Shown here: piece by piece, positions 50,318 through 59,206 of the stretch
Position numbering within the stretch: position 1 is the stretch's first letter
Layout: each line of letters begins with the position of its first letter
Assembly (NCBI GenBank): GCA_023441055.1
Contig: JAEZQY010000009.1
Coordinates: 1 to 64,000, forward strand
Reading direction: 5' to 3'
DNA: 64,000 bases
Source of the DNA: Bacillota bacterium
Lineage (GTDB): Bacteria > Bacillota > Bacilli > Paenibacillales > UBA4045
Program-made: the position numbers and the translations under genes
The notes under the pieces: generated by a model
What the model was told of the DNA's origin: nothing
The model's input: the letters and a program-made list of their open reading frames with translations, nothing else
Databases searched by the model: none

Positions 50318-50448
50318 ACGATTGAACGAGTATAGAGATCAGCTATAATTGCGTTAGCGTAAGTTATTATAGTTGAAGGCGATGCAAAAAGCAAGAAACG
50401 CGCGGATGGAAAACGAGAGGTTCAATCAATGAACAATCAAATCTTAAC

Positions 50449-50477
50449 TTGCATCTGAAAGGTGAATTGGTTACAAT
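50449..50477 (+). promoter_or_regulatory. Predicted sigma-A promoter of the cggR-gapA operon
   Basis: TTGCAT, 17-nt spacer and TACAAT. The predicted transcription start (about 50484) lies 30 nt ahead of the CggR-like operator. Confidence 0.7.
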
Positions 50478-50513
50478 AGGAATACGCCGATGGCTGTTTT
50501 TTTTCGAATCGGT

Positions 50514-50548
50514 GGGTCGCCAAACGAATGACAGGGACGAATAAGGTC
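50514..50548 (+). promoter_or_regulatory. Predicted CggR operator
   Basis: GGGTC-N7-GAA, 5 nt, GGGAC-N7-GTC. The known B. subtilis operator has two GGGAC-N7-GTC half sites 5 nt apart. The second half here matches fully and the first is degenerate, with identical spacing. As in B. subtilis it lies downstream of the promoter. It covers the ATG at 50528, which argues for the later cggR start at 50588. Confidence 0.7.
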
Positions 50549-50587
50549 CCGGAGTTGTTCGGATTACATTCCGAAGGTGAAGCCGAT

Positions 50588-51604
50588 ATGAGGGACATCA
50601 TTAATGTTCAGAAGCAGCTCGTTCCCGAATTAGTCGACGTCCTTCGCAGAAGGCACAAGATCCTGCGCCATATTAAGCTGATGGGATCGACTGGCCGGCG
50701 CACCTTATCCGCCTCACTGGGGATGACAGAGCGCACGCTGCGGACGGAGTCGGACTTCCTCAAGAGCCAGGGCTTGCTCGAAATTGACAGTAATGGGATG
50801 CGGATCAGCCCGGCTGGTGAAGCACTCTTGCAGGCGATGGAGCCGGTGGTCAGAGAGGTGTTCGCGCTTCGTGAGCTCGAAGATCAGCTGCAGGCTCGCT
50901 ATCAGCTGAGCGCGGTGACAGTCGTACAAGGCGATTCTGATGTCTCGCCGCTGACGAAGAAGGAGCTTGGCCGAGCAGGCGCGGCGGCATTGATGCGCGT
51001 GGCACAGCCAGGCGACATTATCGCGGTAACTGGCGGCACGACGATAGCAGCGGTTGCAAGCGCACTGAATGCCTCAGCGTTGCTGAAGGGCGCGTCCTTC
51101 GTGCCAGCGCGCGGCGGACTTGGCGGCAGTGTGGATCTCCAGGCGAATACGATTGCCTCCAATATGGCGAAGAAGACAGGTGCGTTGTATCGGCTGCTCC
51201 ATGTGCCAGATCATCTAGGCGAAGAGGCGTATCAATCGCTGATGCAGGAGCCTGATGTGCAGGAGGTTGTGGGCGTTATCCGCAATGCGCGCATTGTCGT
51301 GCATGGAATCGGAGATGCTGTTCGTATGGCACGCAGACGCAAGCTGGGTGACGAGCGTGTTGAAGCTCTGGTCAGAGAGGGCGCGCTAGCGGAATCATTC
51401 GGCTATTACTTCAATCGAGACGGTCAGGTGGTGCATCAGATGCCGACGGTCGGACTGCGGCTGGAGGAGATCCAGCGCGTAGAGCAGGTCATTGCAGTGG
51501 CAGGCGGAGCGAGTAAGGGTGAAGCGATATCGGCCATTCTGCGATTCGGGCATGAGGATATGCTGATCACGGATGAGGCGGCGGCACGTATTATTTTGGA
51601 ATAG
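50588..51604 (+). CDS. cggR: Central glycolytic genes regulator CggR
   Basis: A SorC/DeoR-type repressor of the glycolytic operon, relieved by fructose 1,6-bisphosphate (family knowledge). It has 338 residues. The N-terminal winged helix (about 15-75) has GRRTLSASLGMTERTLRTESDFLKSQGLLE; the sugar-binding domain (about 90-335) has VTGGTTIAAVASAL, RGGLGGSVDLQANTIAS and GIGDAVRMARRRKLGDE. ATG 50588 gives the B. subtilis-like MRDIINVQKQLVPEL start with GAAGGTGA upstream; ATG 50528 lies inside the predicted operator. It is the first gene of the operon. Confidence 0.93.
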   Translation: MRDIINVQKQLVPELVDVLRRRHKILRHIKLMGSTGRRTLSASLGMTERTLRTESDFLKSQGLLEIDSNGMRISPAGEALLQAMEPVVREVFALRELEDQLQARYQLSAVTVVQGDSDVSPLTKKELGRAGAAALMRVAQPGDIIAVTGGTTIAAVASALNASALLKGASFVPARGGLGGSVDLQANTIASNMAKKTGALYRLLHVPDHLGEEAYQSLMQEPDVQEVVGVIRNARIVVHGIGDAVRMARRRKLGDERVEALVREGALAESFGYYFNRDGQVVHQMPTVGLRLEEIQRVEQVIAVAGGASKGEAISAILRFGHEDMLITDEAAARIILE

Positions 51605-51625
51605 ACAGCTTGTGATCTTGATCGT

Positions 51626-51650
51626 ATTCATTGAGTGCGAACTCGGGAAT
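51626..51650 (+). other. Hairpin between cggR and gapA
   Basis: ATTC-att-GAGT-GCGA-ACTC-gg-GAAT, a stem with an internal loop and a GNRA tetraloop. In B. subtilis the cggR-gapA mRNA is cut near such a structure, which stabilises gapA mRNA over cggR; the same role here is inference. Confidence 0.45.
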
Positions 51651-51708
51651 ACTATCTTGAGATAAATTGTTGTAAGCAGCACCAACCATACTTAAGGAGG
51701 AAGTTATT

Positions 51709-52713
51709 ATGGTAAAAGTAGGTATTAACGGATTCGGTCGTATTGGACGTAATGTATTCCGCGCGGCTCTGAACAACCCTGAGGTTGAAATCGTAGCGGT
51801 TAATGATCTGACGGATGTGAACACGCTGGCTCATCTGCTCAAGTATGACACGACACATGGCAGATTCGACGCTACTGTAGAAGCTGGCGACGGCGAGCTG
51901 ATCGTGAATGGCAAGGCGGTTAAGATCTTCGCTGAACGCGATCCAGGCAATCTGCCTTGGGCACAGCATGGCGTAGAGATCGTAGTAGAATCCACAGGGA
52001 TCTTCACAGCGAAGGATAAGGCTTCCGCGCATCTGAAGGGCGGCGCTAAGAAGGTTATCATCTCCGCACCTGCTTCTGATGAGGATATTACAATCGTTAT
52101 GGGCGTTAACGAAGATAAGTATGATCCTGCTGCTCACACGATTATCTCGAATGCTTCTTGTACGACGAACTGCCTGGCGCCATTCGCTAAGGTATTGAAT
52201 GATAACTTCACGATTGTGAAGGGTATGATGACGACGGTTCACTCCTACACGAATGATCAGAACGTGCTGGACCTGCCGCATAAGGATCTTCGCCGCGCTC
52301 GCGCAGCTGCAGAGAACATCATTCCTTCCACTACTGGCGCAGCTAAGGCTGTATCGCTGGTGCTGCCTGAATTGAAGGGTAAGCTGAACGGCGGCGCTAT
52401 GCGCGTACCTACACCTAACGTATCCGTGACTGACCTCGTAGTTGAACTGTCCCGCGATGTTACGGTAGAAGAAGTGAACGGCGCGCTGAAGGCTGCTGCT
52501 GACGGTCCGCTGAAGGGCATCCTGAACTTCTCCGAAGAGCCGCTTGTATCGAGCGACTACAACGGTGATCCAGCTTCCTCCACAATCGATGCATTGTCCA
52601 CAATGGTCGTAGGCGGCAACATGGTGAAGGTGATCTCCTGGTATGACAACGAGTGGGGCTATTCCAACCGCGTCGTTGACCTGGCGATCTACATTGCTGC
52701 CAAGGGTCTGTAA
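51709..52713 (+). CDS. gapA: Glyceraldehyde-3-phosphate dehydrogenase, type I
   Basis: Converts glyceraldehyde 3-phosphate to 1,3-bisphosphoglycerate with NAD. It has 334 residues. NAD motif NGFGRIG (7-13), catalytic Cys151 in SNASCTTNCLAP, and YDNEWGYSNRVVDL near the C-terminus. The asparagine-aspartate pair VNDLTD at about 32-37 fits the NAD-type (glycolytic) GapA. AAGGAGGAAG precedes ATG 51709. The codon use is more biased than in neighbouring genes, as expected for a highly expressed gene. Confidence 0.98.
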   Translation: MVKVGINGFGRIGRNVFRAALNNPEVEIVAVNDLTDVNTLAHLLKYDTTHGRFDATVEAGDGELIVNGKAVKIFAERDPGNLPWAQHGVEIVVESTGIFTAKDKASAHLKGGAKKVIISAPASDEDITIVMGVNEDKYDPAAHTIISNASCTTNCLAPFAKVLNDNFTIVKGMMTTVHSYTNDQNVLDLPHKDLRRARAAAENIIPSTTGAAKAVSLVLPELKGKLNGGAMRVPTPNVSVTDLVVELSRDVTVEEVNGALKAAADGPLKGILNFSEEPLVSSDYNGDPASSTIDALSTMVVGGNMVKVISWYDNEWGYSNRVVDLAIYIAAKGL

Positions 52714-52736
52714 GAACACGCTATACGGGAACATCT

Positions 52737-52762
52737 AAGAGGAGAAGCGATTCTCCTCTTCA
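52737..52762 (+). other. Hairpin between gapA and pgk
   Basis: AAGAGGAGAA-GCGA-TTCTCCTCTT, a perfect 10-bp stem with a GNRA tetraloop and no T-run beyond CTT. It may trim or protect the gapA 3' end, or act as partial terminator. Confidence 0.7.
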
Positions 52763-52789
52763 CATTGTATAGAAAGAAGGATACGGACT

Positions 52790-53971
52790 ATGAATAAGAA
52801 GAGTGTTCGTGACATCGATGTGGCAGGCAAGAAGGTATTCGTGCGTGTGGATTTCAATGTGCCGCTCGAGAATGGAGCGATTACAGACGATACTCGCATT
52901 CGTGAGACGCTGCCGACGATTCAATATCTAATCGAGCAAGGCGCGAAGGTCATTCTCGCTAGCCATCTTGGTCGTCCGAAGGGCGAGTTCGTTGAAGAAC
53001 TCAGACTGACACCTGCGGCTGTTCGTCTCTCCGAGCTGCTGGGCAAGCCAGTCGTGAAGGTCGACGAAGCGATTGGCGACGCGGTGAAGGCAGCGGTAGA
53101 CAAGCTGAATAGCGGCGATGTGCTGCTGCTCGAGAATGTTCGCTTCTATGCGGGCGAGGAGAAGAATGATCCAGAGCTGGCGAAGTCATTCGCGGAGCTG
53201 GCGGATATCTTCGTGAATGATGCATTCGGCGCAGCGCACCGGGCACATGCCTCGACAGAAGGCATCGCGCATCATCTGCCTGCAGTATCCGGTCTCCTGA
53301 TGGAGAAGGAGCTGTCGGTGCTGGGCAAGGCGCTGAGCAACCCAGAGCGTCCATTCACTGCGATTATCGGCGGCGCGAAGGTCAAGGACAAGATCAATGT
53401 GATCGATAACTTGCTGAATCTGGCTGATAATGTCATTATCGGCGGTGGATTGGCTTATACGTTCATTAAGGCACTCGGCCATGAGATCGGGCTGTCGCTT
53501 GTCGACAATGAGAAGCTGGACCTGGCGCTTAGCTTCCTGCAGAAGGCCAAGGATAAGGGTGTTAACTTCCTGATGCCAGTGGATATCGTGGTGACGGACG
53601 ACTTCAGCGCGGACGCGAATACGAAGATCGTGGGTATCGACGCTATTCCGGCGGACTGGGAGGGCATTGATATCGGACCCAAGACGCGCGAGCTGTATGC
53701 AGACGTCATTAAGAATTCGAAGCTGATTGTATGGAATGGACCGATGGGCGTGTTCGAAATAGAGCCGTTCTCGCATGGTACGCGCGAAGTAGCTGAGGCT
53801 TGCGCTGCGACTAGCGGATATACGATTATTGGCGGCGGTGACTCCGCTGCGGCTGCAGAGAAGTTCAATCTGGCTAATCAGATGGATCATATCTCGACAG
53901 GCGGCGGCGCATCGCTCGAATTTATGGAAGGCAAGGCGCTTCCGGGCGTTGTTGCACTGAACGATAAATAA
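52790..53971 (+). CDS. pgk: Phosphoglycerate kinase
   Basis: Transfers the phosphate of 1,3-bisphosphoglycerate to ADP. It has 393 residues. Seen: FVRVDFNVPLENG (about 18-30), LASHLGRPKG, LLENVRFYAGEEKNDP, NDAFGAAHRAHAST, GGAKVKDKI and the ATP-binding IIGGGDSAAAAEKF and ISTGGGASLEFMEG. AGAAAGAAGGA precedes ATG 52790. Confidence 0.98.
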   Translation: MNKKSVRDIDVAGKKVFVRVDFNVPLENGAITDDTRIRETLPTIQYLIEQGAKVILASHLGRPKGEFVEELRLTPAAVRLSELLGKPVVKVDEAIGDAVKAAVDKLNSGDVLLLENVRFYAGEEKNDPELAKSFAELADIFVNDAFGAAHRAHASTEGIAHHLPAVSGLLMEKELSVLGKALSNPERPFTAIIGGAKVKDKINVIDNLLNLADNVIIGGGLAYTFIKALGHEIGLSLVDNEKLDLALSFLQKAKDKGVNFLMPVDIVVTDDFSADANTKIVGIDAIPADWEGIDIGPKTRELYADVIKNSKLIVWNGPMGVFEIEPFSHGTREVAEACAATSGYTIIGGGDSAAAAEKFNLANQMDHISTGGGASLEFMEGKALPGVVALNDK

Positions 53972-53992
53972 ACCGCGAGGTGATTGTAGCGT

Positions 53993-54745
53993 ATGAGAAC
54001 TCCGATTATTGCAGGCAACTGGAAGATGTTCAAGACAGCCGGAGAGGCTGCGCAATTCGCTGAGGAAGTGAAGGGCAAGGCAGAGGTAGCTGGCGTGGAG
54101 AGCGTGGTATGCGCGCCGTTCACGGCATTGCCATCGCTGATCGAGGCGCTGAAGGGAACCTCCATCAAGGTTGGCGCGCAGAATCTTCACTATGAAGATA
54201 ATGGTGCTTATACAGGTGAGATCAGCGGCGTGATGCTGAAGGACCTGGGCGTAGACTATGTGATCATCGGCCACTCCGAGCGCAGAGCATACTTCGCGGA
54301 GTCCGACGAGATCGTGAATAAGAAGGTACATGCTGCATTCAAGCATGGCTTGACTCCGATCGTATGCGTCGGCGAGAAGCTGGAGGAGCGCGAAGCGGAT
54401 CAGACGAAGTCGGTGTGCAAGGTGCAGGCCGAGGCGGCATTCGCGGGTCTGAGCGCGGAGCAGGCTGCTGAAGTCGTAGTTGCATATGAGCCGATCTGGG
54501 CGATTGGCACAGGCAAGTCCTCGACTGCGGACGATGCGAATGAGGTAATCGGCTATATTCGCGGCGTCATCGCTGCGCAATTCAATGCCGATGTGGCGGC
54601 TAAGGTGCGCATCCAATACGGCGGCAGTGTGAAGCCGGCTAATGTGGCGGAATACATGGGCCAATCTGAGATTGACGGCGCGCTCGTAGGCGGCGCAAGC
54701 CTGGAGCCAGCCTCCTACATTCAATTGGTGGAAGGGGCTAAGTAA
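53993..54745 (+). CDS. tpiA: Triosephosphate isomerase
   Basis: Interconverts dihydroxyacetone phosphate and glyceraldehyde 3-phosphate. It has 250 residues. Seen: AGNWKMFKT with catalytic Lys11, VIIGHSERRAYF with catalytic His, the glutamate in VVAYEPIWAIGTGKSS (including flexible loop 6), and the phosphate-binding YGGSVKPAN and GALVGGASL. It starts 21 nt behind pgk; GAGGTGA precedes the ATG. Confidence 0.98.
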   Translation: MRTPIIAGNWKMFKTAGEAAQFAEEVKGKAEVAGVESVVCAPFTALPSLIEALKGTSIKVGAQNLHYEDNGAYTGEISGVMLKDLGVDYVIIGHSERRAYFAESDEIVNKKVHAAFKHGLTPIVCVGEKLEEREADQTKSVCKVQAEAAFAGLSAEQAAEVVVAYEPIWAIGTGKSSTADDANEVIGYIRGVIAAQFNADVAAKVRIQYGGSVKPANVAEYMGQSEIDGALVGGASLEPASYIQLVEGAK

Positions 54746-54746
54746 G

Positions 54747-56288
54747 ATGCCTGAGCATAGACCTAAGCCGGTAGCGCTGATTATTCTGGATGGATTCGGG
54801 CTGCGTGACGAAAGCTATGGCAATGCGGTCGCGCAGGCCAGTAAGCCGAATTATGAGCGCTATTGGAACACCTATCCGCATACGACCTTGACCGCCAGCG
54901 GTGAAGCAGTCGGCTTGCCTGACGGACAGATGGGCAACTCCGAGGTCGGTCATCTGAATATTGGTGCCGGTCGCATCGTGTATCAGGATCTAACGAGAAT
55001 TACGAAGTCGGTGCGTGACGGCGACTTCTTCGAGAATGAGACGCTGCTCGCAGCTGTTCGTCACGCGAAGGCGAGCGGCCGCAAGCTTCACCTGTACGGC
55101 CTACTGTCCGATGGCGGCGTACATAGTCATATCAGTCATCTGTTCGCGCTGCTCGAGCTGGCGAAGAAGGAAGGCCTGCAGGACGTGTGCGTGCATGCCT
55201 TTCTTGACGGCCGAGATGTCGCGCCGGACAGCGCGAAGGGCTACATGCAGGAGTTGCTCGCGAAGATCGAGGAGGTCGGCATCGGTCAGGTTGCCACTGT
55301 ACAGGGCCGCTATTATGCGATGGACCGCGACAAGCGCTGGGAGCGCGTGGAGCAATCCTACCGCTCGATGGTATATGGCGATGGACCGAAGCATACGGAT
55401 CCGCTGCAGGTGATTGTCGATTCGTACGAGCAAGAGGTGTATGACGAGTTCGTTGTTCCGACTACGATCGTCGATGCGGCAGGTAAGCCGGTCGGTCTCG
55501 TGGAATCCGGGGATTCGGTTATCTTCTTCAACTTCCGTCCGGATCGCGCGATTCAGCTGTCTCAGGTGTTCACGAACAAGGAGTTCCCGGGCTTCGAGCG
55601 CGGTGATCAGGCACCTACGGAGCTGCACTTCGTCTGCATGACGTTGTTCAGCGAGAGTGTGGGCGGGCTGGTCGCTTATAAGCCTAAGGAGCTGGATAAC
55701 ACCTTCGGCGAGGTTGTCGCGCAGCATGGGCTGAAGCAGCTGCGTACGGCCGAGACGGAGAAGTATCCGCATGTGACGTTCTTCTTCAGCGGCGGACGCG
55801 ATATCGAGCTGCCTGGCGAGACGCGCATCCTGATCAATTCGCCGAAGGTGGCGACGTATGACCTGCAGCCGGAGATGAGCGCCTATGAGCTGGCGGCTTC
55901 GACGGTGAAGGAGATTGAGGCGGAGAATTTCGACGCGATCGTGCTTAATTTTGCTAATCCAGATATGGTTGGTCACAGCGGTCTCCTGGAGCCGACGATC
56001 AAGGCGGTTGAGGCGACGGATGAGTGCCTCGGTCAAGTGGTGGACGCGATTATCGCTAAGGGCGGTGTTGCGGTGATTATTGCGGACCATGGCAATGCAG
56101 ATCTGGTGACGAATGCGGACGGCTCACGCAATACGGCGCATACGACGAATCAGGTGCCATTTATTGTGACTAGTAAAGATGTTAGAATAAGAGAAGGCGG
56201 AATTCTGGCCGATGTCGCGCCGTCGCTGCTGCATCTGCTCGGACTGCCGCAGCCGGCTGAGATGACCGGAACGTCCATGATTGAATAG
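54747..56288 (+). CDS. gpmI: Phosphoglycerate mutase, cofactor-independent
   Basis: Interconverts 3- and 2-phosphoglycerate with a Mn-dependent alkaline-phosphatase-type mechanism. It has 513 residues. Metal ligands are in ILDGFG (D15) and the catalytic Ser65 in MGNSEVGHLNIGAG; later ligands appear in HAFLDGRDVAPDS, NFRPDRAIQL, NFANPDMVGHSG and IADHGNADLV. It starts one base after the tpiA stop codon; the SD GGAAGGGG lies within tpiA. Confidence 0.98.
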   Translation: MPEHRPKPVALIILDGFGLRDESYGNAVAQASKPNYERYWNTYPHTTLTASGEAVGLPDGQMGNSEVGHLNIGAGRIVYQDLTRITKSVRDGDFFENETLLAAVRHAKASGRKLHLYGLLSDGGVHSHISHLFALLELAKKEGLQDVCVHAFLDGRDVAPDSAKGYMQELLAKIEEVGIGQVATVQGRYYAMDRDKRWERVEQSYRSMVYGDGPKHTDPLQVIVDSYEQEVYDEFVVPTTIVDAAGKPVGLVESGDSVIFFNFRPDRAIQLSQVFTNKEFPGFERGDQAPTELHFVCMTLFSESVGGLVAYKPKELDNTFGEVVAQHGLKQLRTAETEKYPHVTFFFSGGRDIELPGETRILINSPKVATYDLQPEMSAYELAASTVKEIEAENFDAIVLNFANPDMVGHSGLLEPTIKAVEATDECLGQVVDAIIAKGGVAVIIADHGNADLVTNADGSRNTAHTTNQVPFIVTSKDVRIREGGILADVAPSLLHLLGLPQPAEMTGTSMIE

Positions 56289-56342
56289 ACGGCTTGGAAG
56301 AACACGAAGAAACCATATTGCGAACAGAGGAGTGTTAGGACA

Positions 56343-57635
<1,293 letters not shown>

Positions 57636-57738
57636 ATTAGATATAGTGCCTACGCACTAGATCAATCCGCATCTCAGGTCGCATAGGATAATGCGTAAGG
57701 CTTGAATGGGTTGTGAATGATAGTTTGAGGAGACGATA

Positions 57739-58515
57739 GTGTTGGCGAACATCCCGGTTGGACTTCAGTTGTATACGCTAAGGGAAGAGTTAGGTCATGA
57801 TTTCATAGGCACGTTGAAGAAGGTTGCGGATATCGGTTACCGCGCCGTGGAATTCGCGGGCTATGGCGACATTCCGGCCAGAGAGATGAAGAAGCTGCTC
57901 GATGAGCTAGGGATAATGGCGGCTTCCAGTCATGTCGGGCTGCCGCTGGGCAATCGCGAGCTTCTGGCATCCACTCTTGCGTATCACATTGAATACAATA
58001 AGGAGATCGGCAACCGATATCTGGTTGTGCCGTGGGCGCCGCTCGATCAGTTGAATCATGTAGATGAGCTGCAGCCGGTACTCGATGACCTCCGGTTCGC
58101 CGCAGAGGCGTGCAAGCAGGGCGGTATCGGTTTGTTATATCATAATCATGCTATGGAGTTCAATAAGCTCGGAGACAAGACGATTCATGAGCTATTGTTC
58201 GAATCGATCGGTCCCGAGCTGCTCCAGGCGGAGCTGGATCTGTATTGGGTGAAGAAGGCTGGACTCGATCCCAAGAGCATGCTCTGCCGGTTCAAGGGAC
58301 GCGCGCCGATTATTCACGTCAAGGATATGACGGCGGATGAGCGCGGCTTCTTCACAGAGGTCGGACGGGGCATCATCAATTACCCGGCGATCTTCGAGAA
58401 GGCGGCCGAGCTGGGCGTCGAATACTTCATCGTGGAGCAGGACCAATGCGAGCGTCCGCCGCTCGAGAGTGTGAAGATCAGCTTCGACTATATGCGGTCG
58501 CTGGGCATTGTGTAG
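57739..58515 (+). CDS. Sugar phosphate isomerase/epimerase (TIM barrel)
   Basis: A xylose-isomerase-like TIM-barrel protein, 258 residues. Seen: PVGLQLYTLREEL at the N-terminus, YRAVEFAGYG, ASSHVGLPLG, LLYHNHAMEF (metal His), LDLYWVKKAGLDP, and IHVKDMTADERGFFTEVGRGIINYPAIFE with the usual metal and substrate residues. The substrate cannot be told. It starts with GTG, preceded by GAGGAGA. It lies between eno and secG, a place that in B. subtilis has other genes. Confidence 0.85.
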   Translation: MLANIPVGLQLYTLREELGHDFIGTLKKVADIGYRAVEFAGYGDIPAREMKKLLDELGIMAASSHVGLPLGNRELLASTLAYHIEYNKEIGNRYLVVPWAPLDQLNHVDELQPVLDDLRFAAEACKQGGIGLLYHNHAMEFNKLGDKTIHELLFESIGPELLQAELDLYWVKKAGLDPKSMLCRFKGRAPIIHVKDMTADERGFFTEVGRGIINYPAIFEKAAELGVEYFIVEQDQCERPPLESVKISFDYMRSLGIV

Positions 58516-58670
58516 GGCGTTTTGTGAGGATCTACGTGTGGTATTGTGTTCCTGGAACGAATGTGATAAACTACTAATGCTGTCTTTTGAACAATAACAA
58601 CCTGTTGCGGGTTTGGTTAATGATTGTTCTGGATGCATGTAACTCTTCGCGGTAAGTAATGGAGGTGTGA

Positions 58671-58910
58671 GTGTTGAGAATCCTGTTTCATGTACTCTTA
58701 ATCATCGTATCGTTGGGCCTGATTGCTGCAGTTCTCCTGCAGAAGGGTAAGAGCGCCGGTCTGTCCGGAGCGATTACTGGCGGTGCCGAGCATCTATTCG
58801 GCAAGACGAAGGCTCGCGGTTTAGATCTTTTCTTACAAAGAGCGACTCTAGGATTGGCAACGGCGTTCATCGTCCTGTCACTTGTCGTATCTTACATCGT
58901 CCAAGAATAA
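58671..58910 (+). CDS. secG: Preprotein translocase subunit SecG
   Basis: A small subunit of the SecYEG channel, 79 residues with two membrane segments (about 3-22 and 56-76). Seen: VLLQKGKSAGLSGAITGGAEHLFGKTKARGLD, the typical SecG loop. Start GTG 58671 lies close behind GGAGGTG; TTG 58674 would give better spacing. Its place ahead of rnr and smpB is the B. subtilis order. Confidence 0.95.
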   Translation: MLRILFHVLLIIVSLGLIAAVLLQKGKSAGLSGAITGGAEHLFGKTKARGLDLFLQRATLGLATAFIVLSLVVSYIVQE

Positions 58911-58924
58911 TAGTGAATAATCCG

Positions 58925-58957
58925 AGCAGCAGGAATTCATGTTCCTGCTGCTTTTTG
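58925..58957 (+). terminator. Terminator of secG
   Basis: AGCAGCAGGAA pairs with TTCCTGCTGCT, 6-nt loop, followed by TTTTTG. Confidence 0.92.
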
Positions 58958-59006
58958 TTCATATATAAAATCAATTTCATAACAGCTTTAGCAGCTAGAA
59001 TGGAAA

Positions 59007-59180
59007 CTATATATTGATCTGAACGATCCACTCTGTCGATATATAGTCTCTGCTAAAAGGTTTTGCGTAGTTGGGAAATTGATTCAATATGGGGTTATAG
59101 GTTTGCAAATTACGAAGCTCACTTACATAGGAATAGCCCCCGCAACATAACCTATACGCATTATCAATACAGGTAGTCAT
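59007..59180 (-). pseudogene. Possible remnant ORF, unknown family
   Basis: An AT-rich minus-strand frame of about 57 codons between secG and rnr. It has no good SD. It contains C-G-G-Y-x4-E-x-R-x3-T-Y, which resembles C-G-E-Y-x4-E-x-R-x3-T-Y in the frame at 63108-63365. The match, with the shared 14-nt string CCCCGCAACATAAC near both, suggests two decayed copies of one family. It may equally be chance. Confidence 0.25.
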
Positions 59181-59206
59181 GATGGAGAAGTAGAGGTGTT
59201 GACACA

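Noticed and set aside
50528..50587. Earlier ATG for cggR
   Set aside because: It lies inside the predicted CggR operator and adds 20 unconserved residues; ATG 50588 has a better SD and the family N-terminus.
53186..54724. 512-codon minus-strand ORF opposite pgk and tpiA
   Set aside because: Shadow of highly biased glycolytic genes; no domain, no SD.
55101..56090. 329-codon minus-strand ORF opposite gpmI
   Set aside because: Shadow frame, R/L/H-rich, no recognisable domain.
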